Assembly (NCBI RefSeq): GCF_030813355.1
Contig: NZ_JAUSUD010000010.1
Span: 62,001-126,000, forward strand
DNA from: Metabacillus malikii
GTDB lineage: Bacteria; Bacillota; Bacilli; Bacillales; Bacillaceae
DNA length: 64,000 bases
Reading direction: 5' to 3'
Positions 52,931 through 63,207 of the stretch are shown one piece after another (position 1 is the stretch's first letter; every line of letters begins with the position of its first letter). The translations under genes and the position numbers were made by a program. Under the pieces are notes generated by a model, which worked only from the letters and a program-made list of their open reading frames with translations, had not been told where the DNA came from and ran no database searches.

Positions 52931-55171
52931 ATGAAGAAACTATTATTAATAGTAATTTTATTTGTATCCGCTTATCTTTCGTTCTCAGCCATTTCACATG
53001 CGGATAATCCTGTCATTAAAGATAACTTTAGTGCAGACCCAGCAGCACTTGTCCACGACGGGAAAGCTTATTTATACGTCGGGCATGACGAAGCAAGTCC
53101 GAATGGGAATTTTTTTGTGTTAAAGAAATGGAGTATTTATTCTTCGTCGGATATGGAAAATTGGGAATTGGAGGGGTCACTCCCACGTACAGCTTTTGAA
53201 TGGGCAAAAAATGATTCAGCATGGGCATCACAAGCAATTGAAAGAGATGGCAAGTTTTATTGGTATGTTACTGTCCTTAATGGTGACAGTGACGACCCTG
53301 GCTATTCTATTGGTGTCGCTGTTTCGGACCATCCAGTTAATGGCTTTAAAGATGCAATTGGGAAGCCGTTAATTACGAATAAAATGACGAAAAGTCCAGA
53401 AAGTATGGGAGCAGAGGCTTGGGATGATATCGACCCGACAGTTTTTATAGATGACGATGGACAAGCATATTTATATTGGGGAAATACGCATCTTTATTAT
53501 GCAAAATTAAAGGATAATATGATTGAAATAGATGGGGAAATACATCAAGTTACGATCGATAACATGCCTGGTACTTTTACAGAAGCACCGTGGTTACATA
53601 AAGCGCATGGCAATTATTATCTCTCGTTCGCAATGAATTATCCTGAAGAGCTTGGTTACGCAATAAGTGATAGTCCGACAGGCCCGTGGGAATATAAAGG
53701 GAAGCTTATGGATGCACTTGCGAGTGATAGTAATGACAAGGCGGCGAGTAATACGAGCCATCAAGCATTCTTGCAATTTAATGACGAGTGGTATTTTATT
53801 TACCATACAAGTGCTCTGCCAACAGGTGGCCAATATCGTCGTTCTGTAGCGATAGAAAAATTTCAATATAACGAAGATGGGACGATTGATAAAATTATAC
53901 CGTCAGCATCAGGGGTTACAAGTCACAGCTATGCGATTCAGTCTTTTGATGATAAGAAGCGATATATTCGACATTTAGCAGGTGATGTTCGCATGGATCC
54001 AGTTGGTTCAGAGGTGTTGGATTCAAAGTGGCATCTTGTTAAAGGGCTAGCAAATGACGGTGAAGAATACATTTCATTTCAAGCTGAGCACAAACCAGGC
54101 TTTTATTTAAAGAGAGAAAATGATGAGATTGTATTGGCCAAGCATGATGGAACGACAGAATTCATGGAGGAAGCGACCTTTAAAGCTGTACCAGGCTTGG
54201 GTGATAAAGAGTGGACTTCCTATCAATCGTACACAGATGAGACATTATATTTAACAGTACAAGAAAATTATAGATTAGGCTTGAGTACAGCTACATCTGA
54301 AAAGCAAAGAAATATCGCCACCTTTACGGTTGTGCAAGCTGATATTGAAGGAATTACATTAAATAAAAGTTCGTTATCGCTTATCGAAGGAAATGTAACA
54401 ACGATTCAAGCAACAGTAAAGCCAGCAAATGTGCTTCAAAATAAGTTAGTCATTTATTCAACAAATCCTGAAATCGTTACGGTATCATCACAAAACGAAA
54501 AGGAGGGTGTATCAACCTTCACCGTTAAAGGACTAGCCTCAGGAGAAACAGATATAGTGATAGAAACAGAAGACGGTCGGTATACAGAACGAGTAAAAGT
54601 TCAAGTGAATCAAAAAGAGGCAGTTCCGTCTGAACTGAAAAATGTTGAGATCTCGACAAATACAAAACAAAAACAAGTACTTGTTACAGGAGAGCTCATC
54701 GAAGGTGAAGGAAAAAATGTCACGGTCAAGGTCATATCTCCTAATGGTGACTTGGAATATATCGATCAAGCGCTAGTAGATGATAAAAATCATTTCGCTT
54801 TTCAATACACAATAAAGTCTAAACAAAATGGAAAATATCAAGTGTCAATAGGTGCAACAGATTTGAGTGAAATCTATCAAACAAGCTTTATGTATACGAA
54901 GAAACCTGAACAACCTGACAATGACGGGAAACCGATAAAACCAGATGATAGTGATAAACCATCGAACGATAAAGGTAACGACGAGGCTGAGAAGGACAAG
55001 GATTCTGAATCACAAGACAAAGACAATGAAACAAACGACAAGCATAAAAATGATGGGCAGCAGAAGCTACCTAATACAGCGACAAATCTATTTAACTACA
55101 TGCTAGCAGGTCTCGTTATGCTATTGGTAGGTACATTCATCTATATTAGTCAAAAAAGAAAAAAGGTGTAG
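52931..55171 (+). CDS. Wall-anchored GH43 with arabinose-binding (AbfB-like) module
   Basis: A 746-residue exported enzyme. Signal peptide about 1-25; GH43 about 28-330 with catalytic residues in FSADPAALV, DDIDPTVFIDDDG and GTFTEAPWL; an AbfB/CBM42-like beta-trefoil about 335-470 (SYAIQSFDDKKRYIRHLAG, HKPGFYLKR), a type known to bind arabinofuranose side chains; Big_2 module about 475-558; another beta-sandwich about 565-655; Asp/Lys/Asn-rich linker; sorting signal LPNTA at 713, span and KRKK tail. Probably an arabinofuranosidase or xylosidase acting on arabinoxylan at the wall. ATG with AAAGGAGGAAAATC upstream. Confidence 0.85.
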   Translation: MKKLLLIVILFVSAYLSFSAISHADNPVIKDNFSADPAALVHDGKAYLYVGHDEASPNGNFFVLKKWSIYSSSDMENWELEGSLPRTAFEWAKNDSAWASQAIERDGKFYWYVTVLNGDSDDPGYSIGVAVSDHPVNGFKDAIGKPLITNKMTKSPESMGAEAWDDIDPTVFIDDDGQAYLYWGNTHLYYAKLKDNMIEIDGEIHQVTIDNMPGTFTEAPWLHKAHGNYYLSFAMNYPEELGYAISDSPTGPWEYKGKLMDALASDSNDKAASNTSHQAFLQFNDEWYFIYHTSALPTGGQYRRSVAIEKFQYNEDGTIDKIIPSASGVTSHSYAIQSFDDKKRYIRHLAGDVRMDPVGSEVLDSKWHLVKGLANDGEEYISFQAEHKPGFYLKRENDEIVLAKHDGTTEFMEEATFKAVPGLGDKEWTSYQSYTDETLYLTVQENYRLGLSTATSEKQRNIATFTVVQADIEGITLNKSSLSLIEGNVTTIQATVKPANVLQNKLVIYSTNPEIVTVSSQNEKEGVSTFTVKGLASGETDIVIETEDGRYTERVKVQVNQKEAVPSELKNVEISTNTKQKQVLVTGELIEGEGKNVTVKVISPNGDLEYIDQALVDDKNHFAFQYTIKSKQNGKYQVSIGATDLSEIYQTSFMYTKKPEQPDNDGKPIKPDDSDKPSNDKGNDEAEKDKDSESQDKDNETNDKHKNDGQQKLPNTATNLFNYMLAGLVMLLVGTFIYISQKRKKV

Positions 55172-55184
55172 AGGAGGCATTAGT

Positions 55185-58100
55185 GTGATAAAACTAAAAA
55201 AATATCTATCGCTATTAGTGATTTTTGTAGTGTTCGTAAGTATTTTACCAACAGGCTACCCACAAATTAGTCATGCCGAAACGAAAGAGATAGACGATGA
55301 GATACTATTGTGGTATCCATTCACAGACGCTGAAACGACTAATGTCATAAAGGATGCATCAGGTCATGGGCATGATGGAAAACTAGTCAATGATGCGAAA
55401 ATTACAATGACTGAAAAAGGCGGTGCTGTTGAATTAGATGGAAATCAAGACTATGTTGAATTACCTGCTAATATTTTGGATGGCTTGACAGATGTGACGA
55501 TAAGCAGCTGGGTACATCTCGACGAGCTGAAGGATTGGGCTTCATTATATAGCTTTGGTAACTTCAAAGGTAATGAATCAAATTTTACAGTATTAAATTT
55601 TGCTCCAAAGGGTGGAACAAATGCCAGTGTTCTAGAACTCATTACAGGTAATTTCACAACCTTTCACACTGCAGAATCGCCGGTGTTAAAGGAACAGGAG
55701 TGGGTCCATGTTACAACAGTGCTATCGGGTAAAGAAAAAACAATGTCAACATACCTAAATGGAGTACTACAAAAAACTATTGATTTCCCAATGAATGTGA
55801 ATGACATCAACTCGGCTCAAAACTATATAGGTTGGGCACAGTTTCCTTGGGAGCAAGAAGAAGGTAAGGGACTGAATGGAAAGGTTGCAGATTTCCGTAT
55901 TTACAGCAAAGCACTAAGTAAAGCTGAAATAAGAAACTTAGCAGAAGTCGAGCTAGTGATCGAATCTGTTGAAGTAACCAATATCATCACTGTTAGAGGG
56001 AAGCAGCCTAAATTACCTGCAACTGTTTCGGCACAATTTGCTGACGGAACTAAAGAACATGTACAGGTAGAATGGGATGAAGTAACGGAACAGATGCTAA
56101 AAAATCCAGGTGAACTAACAATTCATGGGACGATTGAAGGCACTGCAATCAAGGCTATTGCAAACATTATGATAACAGAAGAAAACACGATTACTTCATT
56201 AGAAACTGTTACATTATCAACGGTGGAAGGTGAACTTCCGAAGCTACCAACACATGTGCTAGCAACTTATCTTGATAAAAGCACCGAAGAAGTGGCTGTT
56301 AATTGGGAGAAAATTGACCGTGAAGAATTGAATAGAGTAGGTACAATGTTAACTGTCCAAGGCACTGTCGAAAACACGGAATTACGAGCGCAAGCTAAAA
56401 TCTATGTAACTTCGAAACTTTCGGGTGAATTAGTTACTTGGTATAAGTTTGATAGCATTGAAGGGAAAATTGTTTCCGATTTATCTGGTAATCAACAAAA
56501 TGCGCAAGTAAATAACGGAGCGACGATTAGCGAGACTCAAACAAAGTCAGGAATTGATTTAAAAGCAAGTGACAAACAATATGTTACTTTACCGAAAGGA
56601 ATTGCAAGTGGTTTGAATGATTTCACGTTAACGACATGGGTTTACTTGAATTCAAAAACAGGTGACTGGGCTAGAATTTTTGACTTTGGTAATGGGGCAA
56701 ATGCTTCAAAAATGTTTTTAACACCAAATCTTCGCCTTGATATGGACGGTTCAATCTTAACGGCTACATCGGGTTTACCGAAAGTTGGAGAATGGACACA
56801 TCTAGCGATTTCGAAAACAGGAGATCAATATCGACTATACAGCAACGGAATCGAAGTAGGGAAAATGAGTGCAGCAACAAAGCCGGAAGATTACGGTGAT
56901 ACCCCGCATAATTTTATCGGTCGTTCAAACTATGCAGCAGATCCCTATTTAGATGGCAAAATTAGCGACTTTAGAATTTATAATAGAGGGTTAACAGAGG
57001 ATGAAGTTGGCAAGGTAATAGCAGAATCGTATACAGACGCGGAAGCTGTAGCAAAAGCAAAAGAAAGCCTAGAAATTGGAGATACAACGAATGTCATTGC
57101 AAATATTGATTTACCGACAGCAGCAACTAATGGTGTAGCAGTTAAATGGGAATCAAGTAACGAAAACATTGTCTCAGCAGGTGGGAAGGTAACACGTCCA
57201 AAGAAACATGAACAAGATACAACGGTAACCTTAACTGCATCGCTAACGAAAAATGGCTATACAGACACAAAGGAGTTTCAAGTAACTGTTCTCGCAGATA
57301 ATATTATATCAATAAAGGAAATAGATGTGATGACACCACTTTACTTTCCACCAAAGCTTCCAAATGTTGTTGAGGTTCAGCGCGCAGATGGAACGAATAA
57401 AGAGATGAAAGTATCGTGGGAAAAGGTTGATGAAAAGAAGCTTTCAAAATATGGTACTGTGAAAGTAAAGGGTAGTGTTTATGCGACAAAGCTAAAGGCT
57501 GTCGCAAATGTCCATATTGCAGAATTGGAGAAAATTGAGGACGTCCATGTTACTACAAAGATTGGCCAACAACCAGAATTGCCAGCTACTGTAACGGCGC
57601 ATTATAGCAATGGTTTAACAGGAGAACTGAACGTAAACTGGAACAAGATAGCGAAAGCGGATTATACGAAAAAGGGAACATTTACTGTTGATGGTGTTGC
57701 AACAAACTATAGCTATTCTAATCCACTCATTGAACAGCGGGCAGACCCTCATATCTACAAACATACAGATGGGTATTATTATTACACAGCATCTGTACCT
57801 GAGTATAATCGGATTATTTTAAGAAGAGCGAAAACAATACAAGGTCTTGCAACAGCTGAAGAAGTTGTTATATGGGAAAAGCATTCAACAGGTGAGATGG
57901 CTGCGCATATATGGGCACCGGAAATTCATTTTATCGATGGGAAATGGTACATATATTTTGCAGCTGGAAGCTCTGATGACATTTGGAACATTAGACCATA
58001 TGTCCTTGAAACTGAAGATAAAAACCCGTTAACAGGTACGTGGAACGAAAAAGGGATGATTCAAAAAGATGAGTCCGATACATTTTCATTTACAGATTTC

Positions 58101-59045
58101 TCACTAGATGCCACAACGTTTGAAAATAATGGAAAACGCTATTTAGTATGGGCGCAAAAACAAGCGGGGATTTCTAATTTATATATAGCTGAAATGGAAA
58201 ATGCTTGGACAATCAAAGGTAAGCCTGTGATGATTTCCACCCCTGACTATGACTGGGAGAGGCAAGGTTTTTGGGTTAATGAAGGGGCAGCTATTATCAA
58301 GCGGAATGGAAAAATATTTATGACCTATTCTGCTAGTGCGACGGACGCCAATTATGCAGTCGGCTTGTTAGCGGCAGACGAAACTAGCGATCTATTAAAT
58401 CCAAAATCATGGAACAAATCAACGCAGCCTATTTTTAAAAGCAATGAGGAGACTAGCCAATATGGCCCAGGGCATAATTCTTTTACAGTTGCGGAGGATG
58501 GTGTAACAGATCTTTTCGTTTATCACGCCCGCTCATATAAGGAGATTGATGGAGACCCTCTTTATGACCCGAATCGACATACACGTGTTAAAGCAATCAC
58601 ATGGAATCAAGATGGAACACCTGAATTAGGTATATCTCACGAAGATGGTGATACACAAGGTGTGAGCATAAATGTTAAAGCACATGTTACAGTAATGGAT
58701 AATAGTCTCTATACAGTTGAAACAATATTTAATCAAAAAAAATTACAGGCAAATAAAGATTTAAATGCAAACATCCGAGTAGTAAATCACGGAAATGAGG
58801 AAGAAGAGCTAATTGGCGTCATTGCACTCTATAATGAGAAAAATCAACTTGTTAGTAATAACACCGTTACGAAAAGAGCACTTCCTAATCAAGAAACAAT
58901 TTTCGATGTGAATTTAATGCTTCCAGAAAAACTTAGCGGTCATAAGGTAAAGGTATTCGTGTGGAAAGGATCCAGCATAGATAATACGACGATGGAACCA
59001 ATCGCGAATGTGAGCGAAATGACGGAACAAGGTTCAAAAAAATAA
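55185..59045 (+). CDS. Secreted multi-domain GH43 arabinofuranosidase
   Basis: A 1286-residue secreted protein. Signal peptide about 1-30; LamG about 36-255; two Big_4 modules to about 410; LamG about 412-615; an aBig module; two more Big_4 modules to about 845; GH43 about 845-1150 with base Asp in EQRADPHIYK, FSLDATTFENNGKRY and FWVNEGAAII; a C-terminal beta domain. No sorting signal, unlike the two genes upstream, so it is free or held by its accessory modules. The GTG start has GAGGAGGC upstream, 14 bp after the previous gene, so the genes are co-transcribed. Exact substrate uncertain. Confidence 0.82.
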   Translation: MIKLKKYLSLLVIFVVFVSILPTGYPQISHAETKEIDDEILLWYPFTDAETTNVIKDASGHGHDGKLVNDAKITMTEKGGAVELDGNQDYVELPANILDGLTDVTISSWVHLDELKDWASLYSFGNFKGNESNFTVLNFAPKGGTNASVLELITGNFTTFHTAESPVLKEQEWVHVTTVLSGKEKTMSTYLNGVLQKTIDFPMNVNDINSAQNYIGWAQFPWEQEEGKGLNGKVADFRIYSKALSKAEIRNLAEVELVIESVEVTNIITVRGKQPKLPATVSAQFADGTKEHVQVEWDEVTEQMLKNPGELTIHGTIEGTAIKAIANIMITEENTITSLETVTLSTVEGELPKLPTHVLATYLDKSTEEVAVNWEKIDREELNRVGTMLTVQGTVENTELRAQAKIYVTSKLSGELVTWYKFDSIEGKIVSDLSGNQQNAQVNNGATISETQTKSGIDLKASDKQYVTLPKGIASGLNDFTLTTWVYLNSKTGDWARIFDFGNGANASKMFLTPNLRLDMDGSILTATSGLPKVGEWTHLAISKTGDQYRLYSNGIEVGKMSAATKPEDYGDTPHNFIGRSNYAADPYLDGKISDFRIYNRGLTEDEVGKVIAESYTDAEAVAKAKESLEIGDTTNVIANIDLPTAATNGVAVKWESSNENIVSAGGKVTRPKKHEQDTTVTLTASLTKNGYTDTKEFQVTVLADNIISIKEIDVMTPLYFPPKLPNVVEVQRADGTNKEMKVSWEKVDEKKLSKYGTVKVKGSVYATKLKAVANVHIAELEKIEDVHVTTKIGQQPELPATVTAHYSNGLTGELNVNWNKIAKADYTKKGTFTVDGVATNYSYSNPLIEQRADPHIYKHTDGYYYYTASVPEYNRIILRRAKTIQGLATAEEVVIWEKHSTGEMAAHIWAPEIHFIDGKWYIYFAAGSSDDIWNIRPYVLETEDKNPLTGTWNEKGMIQKDESDTFSFTDFSLDATTFENNGKRYLVWAQKQAGISNLYIAEMENAWTIKGKPVMISTPDYDWERQGFWVNEGAAIIKRNGKIFMTYSASATDANYAVGLLAADETSDLLNPKSWNKSTQPIFKSNEETSQYGPGHNSFTVAEDGVTDLFVYHARSYKEIDGDPLYDPNRHTRVKAITWNQDGTPELGISHEDGDTQGVSINVKAHVTVMDNSLYTVETIFNQKKLQANKDLNANIRVVNHGNEEEELIGVIALYNEKNQLVSNNTVTKRALPNQETIFDVNLMLPEKLSGHKVKVFVWKGSSIDNTTMEPIANVSEMTEQGSKK

Positions 59046-59122
59046 GTGAAAAATTGATGTAGGAATAAATAACTGTTTATTCGTGAAATTTCTACAAAAA
59101 CAATGAAAAACAAACAAAAGAT

Positions 59123-59160
59123 ATGCACTGCCGAAAATCGGTAGTGCATTATTTTTTTAT
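59123..59160 (+). terminator. Rho-independent terminator of the surface-enzyme operon
   Basis: The perfect stem ATGCACTGCCGA/TCGGTAGTGCAT with an AAA loop (59135-59137) is followed by TATTTTTTTAT. The remaining 380 bp to the next gene is AT-rich with only a cre-like site at its end. Confidence 0.9.
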
Positions 59161-59478
59161 TTAAAATATTTTTAAAAATTACTAGGTTATAATATCCTTG
59201 AAGTATATCTGTTCCTTGTAAAACAAAGGTTTAATGACATCGATTAGTATAATGTATTACATTTTTTGTGCCGAAAAGTAATTTGTCCACCTTCGAACAT
59301 CTAATTTAAAAAAATATAAAAACTAAAAATAAGATATGTTTTATATGGATTTGTGAATTCTCATCAAGTTATTTAGTGGAGTAATATTAGGTTGTACACA
59401 GTTTGTAGAAATATAAGAATGTCAAGTTTTTTGCTTAGGGGTTAAGAGTGTGTAAAGTAACATTATTGAAACACCAAA

Positions 59479-59492
59479 TGTAAGGGTTTTCA
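59479..59492 (+). promoter_or_regulatory. Weak cre-like site before the second importer
   Basis: TGTAAGGGTTTTCA matches the CcpA consensus except at the central C; 52 bp before the start codon. Confidence 0.35.
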
Positions 59493-59543
59493 TAAATGTT
59501 ATTTTGATAATTAAAAGAAAAAGAGGGGAGTGTAAGGAACAAG

Positions 59544-61154
59544 ATGAGAAGATTTACAAAAATGGCTTTAATCACTTTATTGAGTACAACGGTCGCATTA
59601 TCTGGCTGTAACAACAATGCAGAAAAAGTAGAAACGACAGAAGATGGAAAGGTAGTATTAAAAGCACTCATCACAAAACATCCATTAACACAAGACTTAA
59701 AAAAGATGGAGTGGCTACAAGAAGCTGAGGAAAGAGCTGGTGTTGAAATTAAGTGGGAAGAAGTAACCGCTGACTGGGACCAAAAGAAAGGAGCGATGTT
59801 AGCGGCAGGTGATGTTCCTGATTTAATCGTTGGACCTAATGCAATTACTGATGCTGACTTTGTTAAGTTTACAGGGCTATTTGAAGATATGACACCATTA
59901 ATCGATGAGCATGCGCCAAATATAAAGAAGATGTTTGAGGAAAAGCCAGAATTAGAGGCGCTTTCGACACAAAAGGATGGAGAAATTTTTGGCTTACCGA
60001 AATACCAACGATATTGGCCTGAAACAGCAACGAGACAGTTTATTAATCAGCAATGGTTGGATCATTTAGGGCTGGAAATGCCAACAAATTGGGATGAATT
60101 GTACGAGGTCCTTGTTGCATTTAAAGAAGAGGATGCAAATGGTAATGGCGATAAAAACGATGAGATTCCAATGGATTTTTCCCCTACATCAACAGTAGGA
60201 TTTGGTCAGTTTCAACCGACTGTTCTTTTAGGAAGCTTAGGGATTACGTTAACAGATGTTAGTGGAGATGGAATTTTTGTTGAGGACGGCAAGGTGAAGA
60301 ACTTCTTAATTGATGAACGGTATAAAGAGGTTGTTTCATTTTTAAATAAGTGTTGGGAAGCAGGGTTAATCAATTCGGAAGTGTTTACGCAGGATTATAC
60401 GAAATATCAATCAGTTGCTCGTGGCGAAGGTGAAACGGCAAAGGTTGGATATACATATGGATGGGAAGTTACCGATCGATTTGGTAATACATTAGCACCT
60501 CAATATGCTTCAATGGCACCATTGCAAAAAGATGCATCATCTAACGAACAAGTTTCATGGAGCTATGACTATAACATGTTGAACTACGGCGTGAACTTTG
60601 TGCAAATGTCAGCGAAAAGCCAAAATAAAGAAGCAGCAATGAAGTTTATCAATGAGCTATATGACCCGAAAGTAAGTATGCAAGTATTATTCGGGTCGTT
60701 AGGAACGAATATTGCTGAAAATGAGGATGGTTCGTATGCTGTTCTACCTCCAGAGGATGAAAACATGGATCCAGGAACGTGGAAATGGACATCTACATGG
60801 GCGGACCATGGTCCAATGTATATATCAGATTCACTAAACTTAACGTTAGGTACAGATATGCAATCAGTTGGAGAGCAAACGAAACCGTTAGAAGAAGCGT
60901 TTAACAATATCGATTTAGAAAAGGACATCTTACCTAGAATGTTCATGAAATATACAGACGAAGATAACAATGCTTTAAGTTTAACAAATACAGAAGTTAT
61001 GAATCTAGCAATGGCAAAGTATTCGGAATGGATTACAAAAGGCGGAATTGATAAGCAATGGGATGGATATGTTGAAGAGCTTAAAAAAATCGGTATTGAT
61101 AAAAATACAGAAATTATCCAAAAATACTACGACGACTACTTAAGTAATAAATAA
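59544..61154 (+). CDS. Extracellular sugar-binding lipoprotein, LplA family (second system)
   Basis: A 536-residue lipoprotein. Lipobox VALSGCNN (Cys near 22), then a large family 1 solute-binding fold (MEWLQEAEERAGVEIKWEEV, GDVPDLIVG, an EF-hand-like DANGNGDKNDEIP loop near 205 found in this family). It presumably captures arabino- or xylo-oligosaccharides released by the GH43 enzymes encoded upstream. ATG with GTAAGGAACAAG upstream. A hairpin then separates it from its two permeases. No ATPase is nearby; an MsmX-type protein elsewhere is expected. Confidence 0.88.
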   Translation: MRRFTKMALITLLSTTVALSGCNNNAEKVETTEDGKVVLKALITKHPLTQDLKKMEWLQEAEERAGVEIKWEEVTADWDQKKGAMLAAGDVPDLIVGPNAITDADFVKFTGLFEDMTPLIDEHAPNIKKMFEEKPELEALSTQKDGEIFGLPKYQRYWPETATRQFINQQWLDHLGLEMPTNWDELYEVLVAFKEEDANGNGDKNDEIPMDFSPTSTVGFGQFQPTVLLGSLGITLTDVSGDGIFVEDGKVKNFLIDERYKEVVSFLNKCWEAGLINSEVFTQDYTKYQSVARGEGETAKVGYTYGWEVTDRFGNTLAPQYASMAPLQKDASSNEQVSWSYDYNMLNYGVNFVQMSAKSQNKEAAMKFINELYDPKVSMQVLFGSLGTNIAENEDGSYAVLPPEDENMDPGTWKWTSTWADHGPMYISDSLNLTLGTDMQSVGEQTKPLEEAFNNIDLEKDILPRMFMKYTDEDNNALSLTNTEVMNLAMAKYSEWITKGGIDKQWDGYVEELKKIGIDKNTEIIQKYYDDYLSNK

Positions 61155-61171
61155 GCAAGCTGGTCAAATGT

Positions 61172-61216
61172 AGCCCCCTTATGAATTTGCAACTCGACGC
61201 AAGGGGGGTTCTTTTT
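61172..61216 (+). terminator. Intercistronic hairpin after the second binding-protein gene
   Basis: CCCCCTT pairs with AAGGGGG and is followed by TTCTTTTT. Same position relative to the binding-protein gene as in the two other importers. Confidence 0.65.
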
Positions 61217-61244
61217 CAAATAGCTCATAAAGGAGTTGAGATTA

Positions 61245-62213
61245 GTGGGGCTAGTTAACTCGCAAACGAAGCAATCGGATCCGATTGCGAATATCACAAT
61301 TGAAAAAAAGCCAACAGTATTTAATACATTTAAACGAGATTATCAGTTGTGGCTAATGATTCTACCTGCGATTATCGTTGTCATTATCTTTAACTATATT
61401 CCAATGTACGGTGTGCAGCTAGCGTTTCGGGAGTATGATTTTACAAAAGGATTAACAGGTGGAGAATGGGTCGGGCTTCAATATTTTAAACAATTTATTG
61501 AAAGTCACATGTTTTCAGATTTAATGAGAAATACAATTTTTATAAGTCTAGCAACGATTATTCTTGGGTTTCCAGCTCCGATTATACTAGCTTTACTTAT
61601 CAACCAAATTAAATGGAAGCGTGGTAAGCGGATTTTACAAACAACGGTATATTTACCTCACTTTATTTCAATCGTTGTTTTAGTAGGCTTACTAAACGTC
61701 CTCCTCTCACCAAATACAGGTATTATCGGTCATCTCATAAATGCACTAGGATTTAAAGATGTGAACCTATTAGCTTCGACAAATACGTTTGTGCCTGTTT
61801 ATGTGTTATCAGACATATGGCAGCATGTTGGCTGGAACAGTATTATTTATTTAGCGGCACTATCAAGTGTTGATCCACAGCTATATGATTCGGCTAAAAT
61901 CGATGGTGCAAATCGTTGGCAAATCATTCGGAATGTCGAAATTCCGGCAATTATTCCAACGATTATTATTCTCTTAATTTTAAATATGGGAACGATTATT
62001 AGTACAGGCTTTGAAAAAATCTTTTTAATGCAAAATCCATTGAATTTACCAGTTTCAGAGGTTATTGAAACATATGTCTATAAAATAGGGATTATTTCAA
62101 ATCAATTTAGTTATGCTGCAGCGATTGGCTTATTTAATACATTGATTAATTTTGCACTTCTATTAACAATGAATTACATTGCAAAACGTTTTTCAAATAT
62201 TAGCTTATGGTAA
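61245..62213 (+). CDS. ABC sugar permease, LplB family (second system)
   Basis: A 322-residue permease with six spans; EAA loop YDSAKIDGANRWQIIRNVEIP near residue 215. GTG at 61245 is chosen, with AAAGGAG 9 bases upstream; the longer in-frame TTG overlaps that site. Pairs with the next gene. Similar throughout to the permease at 31401-32369. Confidence 0.87.
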   Translation: MGLVNSQTKQSDPIANITIEKKPTVFNTFKRDYQLWLMILPAIIVVIIFNYIPMYGVQLAFREYDFTKGLTGGEWVGLQYFKQFIESHMFSDLMRNTIFISLATIILGFPAPIILALLINQIKWKRGKRILQTTVYLPHFISIVVLVGLLNVLLSPNTGIIGHLINALGFKDVNLLASTNTFVPVYVLSDIWQHVGWNSIIYLAALSSVDPQLYDSAKIDGANRWQIIRNVEIPAIIPTIIILLILNMGTIISTGFEKIFLMQNPLNLPVSEVIETYVYKIGIISNQFSYAAAIGLFNTLINFALLLTMNYIAKRFSNISLW

Positions 62214-62231
62214 AGATTGAGGGGTGATTTG

Positions 62232-63134
62232 ATGGAACTCGTGACGAAAAAAGGGAGAAAGGTGTCAGACTTACTGTTTGATATCGTTATCTATTTCATC
62301 TGTGCGGTCGTTTTTCTCGTAATTGCTTATCCATTATATTTTGTCATTATTGCTTCAGTTAGTGATTCAACCCTTGTCTCCACAGGAAAGGTATTGTTAT
62401 TTCCGAAAGGGTTTAGTTTATTCGGATACCAAGAGATTTTCCAAGATGCAAGGATTTGGAACGGTTATAAAAATACGATGATTTATTCATTATTAGGTAC
62501 GTTTGTAAATTTGCTGTTAACATTACCTGCTGCATATGTTTTATCGAGACAAGAATTTCGTGCGCGACGAGTGTTAATGTTCTTTTTCGTCTTTACGATG
62601 TTTTTCAATGGAGGATTAATTCCTACATATTTATTAATGAAGGATTTACAGCTCATTGATACGATGTGGGTGTTCATCATTCCATTTTCAGTCAATGTTT
62701 TTAATTTAATCATTACGAGAACCTTTTTTGAAAGTAATATACCAAAGGAAATGTATGAGGCAGCTTCAATTGATGGCTGTAGTCATTTTACATTTTTCTT
62801 AAAAATTGTACTTCCATTATCGAAAGCGGTTGTTTCAGTTATTGGTCTTTACTATTTAGTTTGGCATTGGAATGACTTTTTTACAGGATTGATTTATGTA
62901 AGAGATTATAGTATTCAGCCGCTGCAAATTGTGTTACGTGATATTCTCATCTCGAATCAAGTGTTCGCAGAAGGGGCTGGTAGTGGTGGTTCGGCTGGCG
63001 GCTATGCACAACGATATGCTGATCAAATTAAATATGGTGTCATTATCGTTTCTACTTTACCAATATTAATCGTCTATCCATTTATTCAAAAGTACTTTGA
63101 GAAAGGGGTTATGATTGGTTCTGTAAAAGGATGA
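62232..63134 (+). CDS. ABC sugar permease, LplC family (second system)
   Basis: A 300-residue permease with six spans; family stretch TMFFNGGLIPTYLLMKDLQL and EAA loop YEAASIDGCSHFTFFLKIVLP; C-terminus FEKGVMIGSVKG. ATG at 62232 has GAGGGGTGAT upstream; an earlier TTG lies inside that region. A Gly/Ser-rich cytoplasmic or loop insert (AEGAGSGGSAGGYAQ) lies near residue 250. Confidence 0.87.
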   Translation: MELVTKKGRKVSDLLFDIVIYFICAVVFLVIAYPLYFVIIASVSDSTLVSTGKVLLFPKGFSLFGYQEIFQDARIWNGYKNTMIYSLLGTFVNLLLTLPAAYVLSRQEFRARRVLMFFFVFTMFFNGGLIPTYLLMKDLQLIDTMWVFIIPFSVNVFNLIITRTFFESNIPKEMYEAASIDGCSHFTFFLKIVLPLSKAVVSVIGLYYLVWHWNDFFTGLIYVRDYSIQPLQIVLRDILISNQVFAEGAGSGGSAGGYAQRYADQIKYGVIIVSTLPILIVYPFIQKYFEKGVMIGSVKG

Positions 63135-63207
63135 TTCCAGATTAATAGAAAGCTATTGAATGCTTGCGTCAGTAGCTTTTTGGCAAATATGTAGGAGGAG
63201 AAAAGGG

